In this document: positions 35,630-44,535 of the stretch, piece after piece
Layout of the letters: each line of letters begins with the position of its first letter
How positions within the stretch are numbered: position 1 is the stretch's first letter
Assembly: GCA_028281535.1 (NCBI GenBank)
Contig: JANQJS010000049.1
Coordinates: 163,765-227,764, forward strand
Direction of reading: 5' to 3'
Length of the DNA: 64,000 nt
From: Sedimentisphaerales bacterium
Lineage (GTDB): Bacteria; Planctomycetota; Phycisphaerae; Sedimentisphaerales; SM23-30
The notes under the pieces: model-generated
What the model was told of the DNA's origin: nothing
Databases searched by the model: none
Seen by the model: the letters and a program-made list of their open reading frames with translations, nothing else
Program-made: the position numbers and the translations under genes

Positions 35630-37318
35630 ATGAAAATATCTAAAATAAATGTCGTGATATTAACAAATTCATCGGGCGATGAGCCGCTTTTTGATCGGGT
35701 TGTTGATCAAAATCACTGTGATTTGCATTATCTTTCGATGACGCCAAATGCCTTGAAAACGATTAAGAAACTTCATCCTGACTTGATTATTTTTTCATGC
35801 GGCGGGATCTATCATGATGCGCTAACTCTTTGTCGAAAAATTAAGCAGGCAGAATCATTGAGATATGTTTACGTATTAGTCGTAACAGACCCGCAGGTAG
35901 ATCCTGATATGTTTGCTACGGTAGAGGTTGATGAACATGTCGTTCTTTTTGACTCTGATGAACCGTTGATTGCAGGTTTGGATAAGGCGATGAGCATTGT
36001 TTCACATCACAAACCATTCCTGGATGATATCTCCCAGTTAACATCGCAGCTCTCTGAGTCAAGCGAGCGATGTGGCAAGCTTAAAAAACAGTTGAAAACA
36101 TTTCAACAAACCATAGATCAATGTGTAGATATGGTTTTATGGGTCTCTGTTGAGGGAAAAATTATTTATGGTAATCAAGCGGCCTGCGACAAATTGCAAT
36201 ATACCCAAAAGGAATTATTAACTTTATCGATTATTGATATTGATCCTATTTTGCCACAAGAAGATTGGGCAGAATTTTTAGATGTGATGAAGTCGAGCCA
36301 TTCTAACACATTGGCAAGTACCTTTATAACGAAATCGGGTCAGGAGTTTCCGGTTGAAATTGCTTCGAATTTCCATCAAAGCGATGGAAGTGGCTTTTAT
36401 GTTCTTTTTGCTCATGATATAGCTTACCGACAAAAGGTTGAAAAAGCTTTGAGTGAAACGAATATGCAATTGGTTGAGTCCTCTCATGTGGCAGGTATGG
36501 CAGAAGTTGCAACGGATGTATTGAATAATGTTGGCAACGTACTCAATAGCGTGACCAATTCCATTACTTCAATCGATAAGGCGGTGAGGTTTTCGAGGCT
36601 CAATAATTTGGAGAAAGTGGTTGAGATTGTGCAACAGCATGCAGATAATCTTGCATCTTTTCTCACAGAGTCTGAGCAAGGTCAACAGCTTCCAAATTAT
36701 TTTTCTGAAGTTTCAAAACAATTTAAAGTAGAGCAAGATAGTATTATTGAAGAAACAACGTCTTTGGCTCAACAAGTCAACCATATAAAAAATATTATTA
36801 AAACGCAACAATCCATAGCCAAAGTGTCAGGGATGGAAAGCCCTGTTCGGCTTGAGGAACTAATTGATGATGCCATTGAAATTTGTAATATCGAATCTCC
36901 TTTATTGGATATTCAAATTCAACGAACATTGGAGGCCTTGCCACAAGTTCGGATGGAACGTCAAAAGGTATTGCAGATTATTGTTAATTTAATCAACAAT
37001 GCAAAATATGCCGTGTTAAATAATAAAGATAAGCTTAAAGAGATTCATTTAGATATCAGTGACATTTCTGAACAAAACCTTAGGATATCTGTGAAAGATA
37101 ATGGTGAAGGTATAAAAGAACAGAATATGGCAAAAATATTCCAACATGGTTTTACCACGAAAAAAGAAGGGCATGGATTTGGCCTGTATAGCAGTGCACT
37201 TATTGCAAACGATATGGGAGGGAGTTTGACCGCACATAGTGATGGTAAAGGGCAGGGAGCCATATTTACATTGGAGATTCCGTATAAACTATTGGAGAAT
37301 GATAGATGCAACATTTAG
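35630..37318 (+). CDS. PAS sensor kinase-like protein lacking the expected phospho-acceptor histidine
   Basis: A cytosolic protein (562 aa): receiver-like domain (about 5-120, degenerate), coiled linker, PAS (about 160-275), then the dimerisation region and HATPase_c (NLINNAKYAVLN; DNGEGIKEQNMAKIF; GFGLYSSALIANDMGG). In this kinase subfamily the helix normally reads GMAEVATGVLHNVGNVLNS with the phospho-acceptor His after VL; here it reads GMAEVATDVLNNVGNVLNS, with Asn in its place (codon AAT versus CAT). The ATP site looks intact. It overlaps the following regulator gene by 13 nt. It may signal through conformation, ATPase activity or another residue. Confidence 0.85.
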   Translation: MKISKINVVILTNSSGDEPLFDRVVDQNHCDLHYLSMTPNALKTIKKLHPDLIIFSCGGIYHDALTLCRKIKQAESLRYVYVLVVTDPQVDPDMFATVEVDEHVVLFDSDEPLIAGLDKAMSIVSHHKPFLDDISQLTSQLSESSERCGKLKKQLKTFQQTIDQCVDMVLWVSVEGKIIYGNQAACDKLQYTQKELLTLSIIDIDPILPQEDWAEFLDVMKSSHSNTLASTFITKSGQEFPVEIASNFHQSDGSGFYVLFAHDIAYRQKVEKALSETNMQLVESSHVAGMAEVATDVLNNVGNVLNSVTNSITSIDKAVRFSRLNNLEKVVEIVQQHADNLASFLTESEQGQQLPNYFSEVSKQFKVEQDSIIEETTSLAQQVNHIKNIIKTQQSIAKVSGMESPVRLEELIDDAIEICNIESPLLDIQIQRTLEALPQVRMERQKVLQIIVNLINNAKYAVLNNKDKLKEIHLDISDISEQNLRISVKDNGEGIKEQNMAKIFQHGFTTKKEGHGFGLYSSALIANDMGGSLTAHSDGKGQGAIFTLEIPYKLLENDRCNI

Positions 37319-37821
37319 AGTCAATTGATAATCGTCGTATCCTGGTTATTGATGATAACGAAGATATTCATAAAGAGTTCCACAAAATTCTGGGAATGCC
37401 TTTCATGGATAATCAGGCCTTAGATCAAGCGGAAGCTGCTATTTTGGGAGAACACTCCGATAGGTCAAAAGCAAAAGCTTTCGAAATTGATTCTGCATTT
37501 ATGGGCCAGGAAGGCGTCAGGAAAGTGAAGCAATCCATAGAAGAAAATCGTCCCTATGCTGTTGTGTTTGTCGATATTCGTATGCCTCCCGGGTGGGATG
37601 GTATTGAAACGATTAAACGTTTATGGCAGGTGGATCCTTCACTACAGATTGTCAGTTGTGCCGCCTATTCTGATTTTCAGCAAGAGGACTTTATTGAAAA
37701 ATTAGGTTTATCAAAAAATTTACTGATATTAAAAAAACCGTTTGAAAGCATCGAACTACTTCAGCAGGCATACGTCCTGGCAGAAAAGTGGCAAATACAA
37801 TGCGAAGCTAAGTTTGTCTGA
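37306..37821 (+). CDS. Single-domain response regulator
   Basis: A 171-aa receiver protein: VIDDNEDIHKEF at the N-terminus, phospho-acceptor Asp in VFVDIRMPPGWDGIETIKRL near 86, and conserved Lys in LLILKKPF near 140. An insert (about 35-75) typical of this subfamily separates the first two motifs. There is no output domain. The start overlaps the kinase-like gene by 13 nt, so the two proteins are made together. If the partner cannot be phosphorylated on His, this receiver may be fed by another kinase. Confidence 0.88.
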   Translation: MQHLESIDNRRILVIDDNEDIHKEFHKILGMPFMDNQALDQAEAAILGEHSDRSKAKAFEIDSAFMGQEGVRKVKQSIEENRPYAVVFVDIRMPPGWDGIETIKRLWQVDPSLQIVSCAAYSDFQQEDFIEKLGLSKNLLILKKPFESIELLQQAYVLAEKWQIQCEAKFV

Positions 37822-37831
37822 CGTACCTATT

Positions 37832-38953
37832 TTAGGGGGTCAGTGGTATCGAATCAGATTCCGTTGTGTCAAATTCCAATGAATTTTGTATTTTTTTGAT
37901 GGCTTGTTTCGCTTTTGTTTGTACGGATTTATCTGGGTCATTATTACCTGCCGACTCCAGGAAAGGCAGTGAAAGAGGATCTGCCATTTTACCCAACCGG
38001 ATAGCAGCTTCTTTTCGAACCGTTTTGTGTGGGTCATTGATTAAAGTGTTTACCAAAGCTGCCACAGATTGGGTTCCTCTAAATTTTTCAATCGCTTTGA
38101 CCGCTTGCCAGCGTTGTTGAGGGATTCCAAAGCGAAGGATTTCTAACTTTTTCGCAAGTTCAAGTCTTCCGTCATTCATAGGTAGCAGCAGTGGGTCAAC
38201 CGGAAAAACACCTGCTGTTGTTAAGTGTTTAATTTCATCGATGGCTAAACTTGATGCATCACGAACCAGCGAGCTATTATCGAATTTTTCACTACGCATG
38301 AGAGCTAGGTAGGCTTTAGGATCTGCAATCTCTCCTAAGCTTTTAGCTGCGGCTTTGCGGGCATTTTCTTTTGCATCATTAACCAGGACATCAATCAGTG
38401 TCGCTACAGCTTTAATGTCTTGGTAATTTGCTAACTGGCGTGTGGCCTTGAGCCTTTGGCTGGCTGTTCCTTGAGTGGCATTCTTAACGGCTCGTGGCAG
38501 AGAAAAAGCATCATTGTTTTGGGGAGCTCCTTGAAGTGCCACTGTTTTTGATTCTCTTATTGGCCGGTTGACGGTTGATTCTGAGATGACAGTTGAGTTT
38601 GCAGGAACCACCTGATTATTATACTGCTGGGATGGAGGTCTCGTTGGATGATAATAGGTATTTCCATAATTGTAGTAGTTGCGCTGATAGTTATTATAAT
38701 CAGCAGCTGGATAGTAAGGGGAAAAAGGTTTTAAGTAATAATTATAGCTTGGATAACGATAATGGTAGGTACCGTGTTGCCGGGGCGTGCTTTGTCTGGA
38801 GCGGTTTTGGGTATTTGTTGTTGATTTTGGTAAATAGTTGAGACTGCCAATGGTTTTGCCGGGAGATATCTCAGCTTGGCAGTTTTTTTGTTGGGTGCTA
38901 GCGATACATAAAACCAGGAATACAACACATAGGCATTTTATAGATTGCATCAC
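37832..38953 (-). CDS. Exported HEAT-repeat protein with Tyr/Pro-rich linker
   Basis: A 373-aa protein with an N-terminal signal peptide (CLCVVFLVLCIAST), a low-complexity Tyr/Asn/Pro region (about 55-115, many YYNY-type runs) and two blocks of HEAT/PBS lyase-like repeats (about 160-245 and 265-360: DVLVNDAKENARKAAAKSLG; NTLINDPHKTVRKEAAIRLG). Such repeats form protein-binding solenoids. It is convergent with the regulator gene, 10 nt apart. No enzyme motif is seen; a scaffold role is inferred. Confidence 0.75.
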   Translation of the reverse strand: MMQSIKCLCVVFLVLCIASTQQKNCQAEISPGKTIGSLNYLPKSTTNTQNRSRQSTPRQHGTYHYRYPSYNYYLKPFSPYYPAADYNNYQRNYYNYGNTYYHPTRPPSQQYNNQVVPANSTVISESTVNRPIRESKTVALQGAPQNNDAFSLPRAVKNATQGTASQRLKATRQLANYQDIKAVATLIDVLVNDAKENARKAAAKSLGEIADPKAYLALMRSEKFDNSSLVRDASSLAIDEIKHLTTAGVFPVDPLLLPMNDGRLELAKKLEILRFGIPQQRWQAVKAIEKFRGTQSVAALVNTLINDPHKTVRKEAAIRLGKMADPLSLPFLESAGNNDPDKSVQTKAKQAIKKIQNSLEFDTTESDSIPLTP

Positions 38954-39120
38954 GATCTCCTTATCAAATGTTCGACACGCTTATTATAGACCATCTCTAT
39001 CTATTCTCAGACACAAAAATATTACACTGGTTAGGAAAATAGTATTGTTATCTATTATTTATATAAAAATGATGCATCATCTTTGATAGTAAGATGTTGT
39101 AGAGGGCTGTTTTCTTTGAG

Positions 39121-40536
39121 CTAGGGTTTTGCTGACCATTCGTCCTGAACCAGCGTGACACAGCGAATGAGATTAATGAGATCTTGGTCTTTTTTCCGGT
39201 GGAACTTTGCCCCGACAGCATACCATCCATTACCATAATCTTTGCAACGGGTTACCACTGCAATCAGAGGCTCTGTTTGTTCATTTTTGAGTTCAGGAAT
39301 TGTGATGTAGATATTTTGTCCCATATCAACGGGCTTGGGAGATAGGAACCCTAAACCTGATTGCGATATATTATGACCAATAATTTTTTCCATAGAGCCC
39401 AAAGTGAACTTCCCATTTTCATGTCGGATGGTTTGGGCGATCATTGGCATGCGGAATGTAAATCGTTGATAGCGATTTTTAGGCTCATTTTCAATTTCGG
39501 CGAGTGCTTCGGCATGCCAATCTCGTTCAATGTTCAATTGTTCTTTAACCATATTCTGGAAATGTTCAAAAATACCAGGGTCGAATTTGTGAGGAGTTTC
39601 TTTGAAGAGTGTTTTCATGACTTCGCTAAGAGAAAACGATTTTTTGCGATAAGGGCGCACAGATGTCATCGCTTCGTAAGTGTCAATCATGCCTGACATG
39701 CGACCAAAAATAGATAACTCTTCCCCTTTTAATCCATGTGGATATCCACTGCCATCTAAACGTTCATGATGCTCTTTGACAATGGCCATCGCGATGGGAG
39801 ACAGCGATGTTTTGGATTCAAGGTAATCGACCCCTAGTGTAACATGTTGCTGTAATTGCCGATATTCATCATCCGTCAATTTTTCTTCTTTGTTAAGAAT
39901 TTCTTTAGGGATGAAGAGTTTTCCAATGTCATGTAGAAGAGCTCCTGTACCTATTTCAGTTAAGGTCTCTCGATCTAGATTCATTTGCATCCCTAAGGTT
40001 ACCAGCGAAGTACAAACATTAACCATATGGGTTGCGGTATAAAAATCATGATTGGAAACATCAAACAGGTGTTTAAATGAATTTTGATTTTGAATCACCA
40101 TTTCAACCAATGAACGTGAGGCATTTTCCACGCGATCAAATTCGGCTTTTTCTGGTGGTTCATCATATAGCTGGTCTACGAGGGCAATACAGGTTGAATA
40201 AAGGATTTCAGCTTTTTTCTCTTGCTGGATTTCAGGGTCAGTGACAATTTCGCCCAATCCTTTTTCTATTATCTGATAATACTGGCCATGTTCTTCGATT
40301 GGAACATAGGCCAGATGGACGTCTGCTTCAATGAGCTGATCAATATCTTTTTGGGTTAACTTATAGTTCTTTTCGCGGTAGAGCGCAAATTCGCCATCAT
40401 GTTGTAGGTAGAGATCTAATTCTGACAGAATCTCAAATGGAATATCATCCAGCGGGACGGGCAGATAGCCTGCCTGCTGACATAGCGGATACTCCTTTAG
40501 ATAATTAATAACCGCATCGGTTGATTTGTCGCTCAT
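39121..40536 (-). CDS. HD-GYP cyclic-di-GMP phosphodiesterase with PilZ-like C-terminus
   Basis: A 471-aa protein with an N-terminal region of unknown fold, an HD-GYP domain (about 195-345: HDIGKLFIPKEIL gives the HD residues, HHERLDGSGYPHGL the GYP-type motif) and a C-terminal PilZ-like domain (about 360-465; RYQRFTFRMP, SQSGLGF). HD-GYP enzymes degrade c-di-GMP and PilZ domains bind it, so the protein may sense its own substrate. ATG 40536 (MSDKSTDAV) was preferred to a start 37 codons earlier because that extension has no conserved features. It stands alone; FapA/DUF342 and sensor genes lie just upstream on the other strand. Confidence 0.85.
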   Translation of the reverse strand: MSDKSTDAVINYLKEYPLCQQAGYLPVPLDDIPFEILSELDLYLQHDGEFALYREKNYKLTQKDIDQLIEADVHLAYVPIEEHGQYYQIIEKGLGEIVTDPEIQQEKKAEILYSTCIALVDQLYDEPPEKAEFDRVENASRSLVEMVIQNQNSFKHLFDVSNHDFYTATHMVNVCTSLVTLGMQMNLDRETLTEIGTGALLHDIGKLFIPKEILNKEEKLTDDEYRQLQQHVTLGVDYLESKTSLSPIAMAIVKEHHERLDGSGYPHGLKGEELSIFGRMSGMIDTYEAMTSVRPYRKKSFSLSEVMKTLFKETPHKFDPGIFEHFQNMVKEQLNIERDWHAEALAEIENEPKNRYQRFTFRMPMIAQTIRHENGKFTLGSMEKIIGHNISQSGLGFLSPKPVDMGQNIYITIPELKNEQTEPLIAVVTRCKDYGNGWYAVGAKFHRKKDQDLINLIRCVTLVQDEWSAKP

Positions 40537-40749
40537 ACTAACATTAGTCCGAAATGAGATTGGGTAAACAATAGCCCTCAATGTATGTATCGTCATGCTA
40601 TCACTGGACTTCCAGTTCAGATAAGTAATTATCTTAGAAAAACACACTTTTGCCTGATGGAGTTAAACTACTGTTTCGGTTGTAACGATTGTTTGGTAAA
40701 GGCTTAATGAAAAAGCATTGATATTATCGGAACTTTAATCAGAGCCGGC

Positions 40750-40778
40750 TTGTATCTGAATCTCTGATCATATATACT
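40750..40778 (+). promoter_or_regulatory. Promoter for hisI
   Basis: TTGTAT (40750-40755), 17-bp spacer, TATACT (40773-40778), about 38 nt before the hisI ATG. Confidence 0.65.
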
Positions 40779-40816
40779 CCCTTTTTGTAATTTGACAGAA
40801 TAAGTTAGGAGTAGAT

Positions 40817-41230
40817 ATGTCAGCATCAAAAGAAATTGAATTGGGCCAGGAATTTAAACCAAAATTTGACGACAATGGCTTGATCACCGCAATTGCGCAA
40901 GACGCTCAGACATCTGAAATCTTGATGGTCGCTTATATGAATGATGAAGCTTTGGCAAAAACAATCGAATTAGGCCGAGCCGTTTTTTATAGTCGTTCTC
41001 GACAAAAACTTTGGGCAAAAGGGGAAGAATCAGGTCACGTACAAACCGTCCATGATATTTTAACAGATTGTGATCAGGATTGTCTTATTCTCAAAGTCTC
41101 GGTTGATTCTGGGCAGTGCCATGTTGGGTATCAATCCTGTTTTTATCGCAAATTACAATCTGATTCCGAGAATCAATTAGAATTTGTGGCAGAGCCTGTC
41201 TATGATCCCAATAAGGCCTATGGTAAATAG
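40817..41230 (+). CDS. hisI: Phosphoribosyl-AMP cyclohydrolase
   Basis: Opens the purine ring of phosphoribosyl-AMP in histidine synthesis. A stand-alone enzyme of 137 aa (no fused HisE): VAYMNDEALAKTIELGRAVF, YSRSRQKLWAKGEESGHVQ, metal-binding DCDQDCLILKV and GQCHVGYQSCFYR. TTAGGAG lies before the ATG. No other his gene is nearby; the next gene starts 62 nt later and is unrelated. Confidence 0.95.
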   Translation: MSASKEIELGQEFKPKFDDNGLITAIAQDAQTSEILMVAYMNDEALAKTIELGRAVFYSRSRQKLWAKGEESGHVQTVHDILTDCDQDCLILKVSVDSGQCHVGYQSCFYRKLQSDSENQLEFVAEPVYDPNKAYGK

Positions 41231-41292
41231 AATCTAGTGAGCTGGATTTTCTCTATAGGGATTATTGTCAGTGATATTTTGGAGATTCTTCA

Positions 41293-41844
41293 ATGAAAAA
41301 AGTGGCACTGATTGTCTTAGCGTTTCTGATTGGTTCGGGGATTCTCTATGCCAAGCAAACCCGAGGGATCTTAGGAAAGAAAGCGCCTGCGTGGAAAGTG
41401 GATCAGTGGATTAATCTGCCTGAAGGGAAAAGTTCACTGGATGTGTCGGATTACAAGGATAAAGTCATATATCTATACTGCTTTCAATCCTGGTGTCCTG
41501 GCTGTCATGCCCATGGATTCCCCACATTGCAAAAACTCATTGAGCACTACCAGAATGATGACGATGTGGTATTTGTTGCTGTACAAACAGTGTTTGAAGG
41601 CTTTTCTTCGAATACACCCAAGCGGGCCTGGGAGATTGCCAAACGCTACAACCTGACCATTCCAGTCGGGCATAGTGGTTCGAATGGCAAAAAGTCTGAG
41701 CTTATGAAGGACTATCGAACAGGCGGTACGCCATGGGCCATAATTATCGATCGTAACCGCGTTGTTCGATATAATGATTTTCATATTCAGCCTGAAGATG
41801 CGATTAAGATTATAGATGTCCTTCGTAAGCCCACCGAGAAGTAA
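41293..41844 (+). CDS. Exported thioredoxin-like (TlpA/redoxin) protein
   Basis: A 183-aa protein with an N-terminal hydrophobic signal or anchor (VALIVLAFLIGSGILYA) and a thioredoxin fold with redox motif CPGC in FQSWCPGCHAHGFPTL near residue 73 and cis-Pro in GGTPWAIIIDRNRVVRY near 143. Likely a periplasmic thiol-disulfide oxidoreductase. The gene follows hisI by 62 nt, and the next plus-strand gene is 80 nt on. Confidence 0.82.
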   Translation: MKKVALIVLAFLIGSGILYAKQTRGILGKKAPAWKVDQWINLPEGKSSLDVSDYKDKVIYLYCFQSWCPGCHAHGFPTLQKLIEHYQNDDDVVFVAVQTVFEGFSSNTPKRAWEIAKRYNLTIPVGHSGSNGKKSELMKDYRTGGTPWAIIIDRNRVVRYNDFHIQPEDAIKIIDVLRKPTEK

Positions 41845-41923
41845 CTTCAGGTTCGCAGGGGAATAATTCATATTATTTATTTACATTTGAAAGTTGGTTG
41901 GATAAGATACGTTTGATTTTTTC

Positions 41924-42784
41924 ATGCGATACTTAGGGAGGTTATCAGCGATCATGAATCTAAATGTACAAGAACGAAAAGTCATTATTGTTGGCACGCT
42001 TTCACTTATTGCGGCTATTGTATCTTACGGTCTGTTGAAATCGACCGGGACGTTCGAGAATCAGGCCTGGAGTCTTGGTGGAGCGATCGTTGGTTTTCTT
42101 GCCAGCGTTTATGTTCTAAATATGGTCTATGGCAAACGGGCAGCGGGCATCCCAGAGCAAGAAATAAAAGGCTCAGATTTTCTGTCTGAAGAAACGGTTA
42201 AAATCCTCGATTTGCGTGAACGCATTCAAGTGTCGCCAGAAGAGAAATTAACTCAGCCTAAAAGTCGAGTCGTGCTGATTGATCAGCATCAGCTCCGGAA
42301 ACTTTCAGATGTAAAAGAAATTGATTTTCATTGTGCAACAACAGGCTATGGCATTGAAGGGGAATGTCTTTCATTTCCTGGTGATTATGAATGGAAAGAT
42401 CATACTAATTGTTCATGCCATCCGGGTCAGGATGCCCATCTTCGCAAACAATATGAAATCCGTATTAATATTAGTAAAATTCAAAAGAATGCAACTTTTG
42501 AAGTGCGTAATATGCTCACCTTTATTAATGCCTACCAGGGGGAAGATAAAGAGTGGTTTCATACGCATGCTGATTTTCCGACCAGATCTATAACCATTAT
42601 CGTTCTGTTTTCCAAGGATAAGCCCTGTAAAAAAATCAAGTCATTGGTGCAATATTCAAGCCGCAAGCCATTTAAAGAATTAAATCATGCTAGCTTAACC
42701 AGGGCGAGAAACGGTGAAGTTGTTTATTTTAACATTAAAGAACCAGTTAAAGGTGCTGCCTATCAATTAGAGTGGGAATGGTAG
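41924..42784 (+). CDS. Hypothetical inner-membrane protein
   Basis: A 286-aa protein (276 aa if ATG 41954 is used; AGGGAGG at 41935 favours either weakly). Two membrane helices (about 18-37 and 49-70) are followed by a soluble domain of about 210 residues containing four clustered Cys/His (HCATTGYGIEGEC, NCSCHPGQD) that could bind metal. No family was recognised. It ends just before a hairpin that acts as terminator for the convergent gene. Confidence 0.55.
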   Translation: MRYLGRLSAIMNLNVQERKVIIVGTLSLIAAIVSYGLLKSTGTFENQAWSLGGAIVGFLASVYVLNMVYGKRAAGIPEQEIKGSDFLSEETVKILDLRERIQVSPEEKLTQPKSRVVLIDQHQLRKLSDVKEIDFHCATTGYGIEGECLSFPGDYEWKDHTNCSCHPGQDAHLRKQYEIRINISKIQKNATFEVRNMLTFINAYQGEDKEWFHTHADFPTRSITIIVLFSKDKPCKKIKSLVQYSSRKPFKELNHASLTRARNGEVVYFNIKEPVKGAAYQLEWEW

Positions 42785-42800
42785 TTCTATTTTTGTCCAT

Positions 42801-42836
42801 AAAAAATCCTGAGAAAATTGTTATTTTTTCTCAGGA
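42801..42836 (-). terminator. Terminator for the 207-aa PEP-CTERM gene
   Basis: ATCCTGAGAAAA and TTTTCTCAGGAT form a 12-bp stem; on the minus strand it is followed by TTTTTT (42806-42801). It lies 60 nt past the stop at 42896 and may serve the plus-strand gene as well. Confidence 0.8.
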
Positions 42837-42895
42837 TCGTAATGAAAGAAAAGTAGAGTTTTGAAATATTAAAAAGTATTCTTCCCTTCGGAAAA

Positions 42896-43519
42896 TTATT
42901 GTCGACGTCTACGTAAGGCTGTCATTGCCCCTAAACCCAAAAGCCCAATCGTTGCTGGTTCAGGAACAAATGTTGCTGTAAATGGATCAGAAGAGCTGTA
43001 GCCCGTTGTTCCAACATCTATAAATCGAAATGTTGCACTGAGAGGTGATGAGCCATCATAACCTGGCAATACCGTACTATCAATGTGCATCCATGGGTGT
43101 GTATGTTGATTTGCAGACCCTGGAGCATAATCGGTGGCTAAGCCAGACCAAAGCGGCATGGTATTGCCAGCCGTCAAAGGATTAAATACAGGATCATAAA
43201 TCTTTAATCCCAAATCGAGCGAAATAATTTCCAGTTCTGTAGAATGTCCAAGTGCTAATGGATTCAGACCATTGTTGCTATCTCCTTGTATCACTTGAAG
43301 CAGTCCCATCTGTTTACTGAACCAGCCTGGGAAAAAGGCATTGACTGAGTTGGGTAGTTCCAGTGGGATTGGCATTGTATCATAAGCAACGCCAAGTTTT
43401 CCGTTGCCATCCACGCCCGCAACAAAATGATTAGGGGGTGGTGTGGACAAAGCCAGTGCGTTGGCACTGGTCGCCACTAAGCAGGTTAATATTAATAGTA
43501 AGAGGGGCGTTCTTTTCAT
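42896..43519 (-). CDS. PEP-CTERM protein with HTHPW motif (paralogue of the 225-aa gene)
   Basis: A 207-aa exported protein: signal peptide (LLLLILTCLVATSANA), a beta-rich body with PGWFSKQMGLLQVIQGD, SANQHTHPWMHID (clustered His) and LPGYDGSSPLSATFRFIDVG, and a C-terminal sorting signal VPEPATIGLLGLGAMTALRR. PEP-CTERM tails are processed by exosortase, not seen in this window. It shares its body with the product of 44536-45213. The His cluster suggests metal binding (inference). It starts 70 nt after the dockerin-type gene before it on this strand. Confidence 0.82.
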   Translation of the reverse strand: MKRTPLLLLILTCLVATSANALALSTPPPNHFVAGVDGNGKLGVAYDTMPIPLELPNSVNAFFPGWFSKQMGLLQVIQGDSNNGLNPLALGHSTELEIISLDLGLKIYDPVFNPLTAGNTMPLWSGLATDYAPGSANQHTHPWMHIDSTVLPGYDGSSPLSATFRFIDVGTTGYSSSDPFTATFVPEPATIGLLGLGAMTALRRRRQ

Positions 43520-43588
43520 TGTCAGTTTTCCTTTGTTGGATATTTTACCTATTACACCTTAAAATTCTGTTTACTTAAGAGCCAGGGG

Positions 43589-44359
43589 TTAAATGAGCGG
43601 ATCAGAGATCAGCCAGTTTTCTATAATATATAATAAATCGTTAAAATCGACAGTACTGTTGCGATTGATATCTGCACCGCCGCAGTCTGTAGGAGTCGTA
43701 CAATTGTTCTGTTGCCAGTTTGTAAAAAAAATGCTTGCGTCAATCATGTCTACGCGATCATTATTATCAAGATCTGGTGATAATATATTTTGAATATGAA
43801 CCGTGAAAGGTTCTGATGTTTGATAACCTGTTGTGCCATAATCTGCCATTTTTAATGTGATCGTTTTGCTGCCAAGAAAACCTGTGCCAACAACATCCCT
43901 GCGGATGAACCAGTTGATATCTAAATGCCCGGGGCCGATTGGGATATTATGAATCGCTGGATGACTTCCTGAGTGGAGGATGTTAAATGTCATTGGATTG
44001 ATGGCCTCTGCTCCTGGTCCGATAGATACGGGTAAAATGACAATGTTATGATCACCTTGTAATGTAAAAATATTATTATTTGGATCGTCCACTTGTATGT
44101 AATCAAAACCTAGGTCGATATTGATCCAGCCTTTGAAAATAATATTATTAATTGGATCCAGGAGAAGTTTTTCATCTGGCAAATCTGTTACGATGAGTTT
44201 GTTTGATGAATTTCTTGCGATTTTTATGCTGCCTGCATGTCCCCAGCTTTCACAGGTTTGTGTAGATAGGTAAACTATAACGGTCATGAGTGCTATAGTT
44301 GTGTTTCTAAGGTTACTTTGGGTGTTTATGATCGACATTTGGGTTGCCATAATAAGCAA
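43589..44359 (-). CDS. Exported protein with dockerin-like C-terminus (paralogue of the 244-aa gene)
   Basis: A 256-aa protein with a signal peptide and a body containing NKLIVTDLPDEKLLLDP, DYIQVDDPNNNIFTLQGDHN, PVSIGPGAEAI and the repeated DINWFIRRDVVGTGFLGSKTI, then a dockerin-like doublet (about 195-256; DLDNNDRVDMIDASIFF and DINRNSTVDFNDLLYIIENW). The protein at 45852-46586 is clearly homologous throughout. ATG 44350 is an alternative start. No enzyme signature is seen. Confidence 0.75.
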   Translation of the reverse strand: MLIMATQMSIINTQSNLRNTTIALMTVIVYLSTQTCESWGHAGSIKIARNSSNKLIVTDLPDEKLLLDPINNIIFKGWINIDLGFDYIQVDDPNNNIFTLQGDHNIVILPVSIGPGAEAINPMTFNILHSGSHPAIHNIPIGPGHLDINWFIRRDVVGTGFLGSKTITLKMADYGTTGYQTSEPFTVHIQNILSPDLDNNDRVDMIDASIFFTNWQQNNCTTPTDCGGADINRNSTVDFNDLLYIIENWLISDPLI

Positions 44360-44434
44360 TATTATATCAAAAACCGACGTTCGAAATCAAAAAAAACCAA
44401 ATTTTACCACAGAGCATGCTAAGCGAGTTATGTT

Positions 44435-44479
44435 AAAAATATTATCCTGAAGAGCAATATTTCAACTCTCCAGGATAAT
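44435..44479 (-). terminator. Terminator for the 225-aa PEP-CTERM gene
   Basis: ATTATCCTG (44441-44449) pairs with CAGGATAAT (44471-44479), with a further AGAG/CTCT inside; on the minus strand ATTTTT follows. It lies 57 nt past the stop at 44536. Confidence 0.75.
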
Positions 44480-44535
44480 CAATGAAAGGTAAGTGAAGTA
44501 TCGGTATCAGCTTAATTTTCTTTCTCCCCTGAAAA

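Noticed and set aside
39063..39080. Palindrome ATGATGCATCAT after the HD-GYP gene as a terminator
   Set aside because: It has no loop-forming spacer and only a short T-run, so it is weak evidence.
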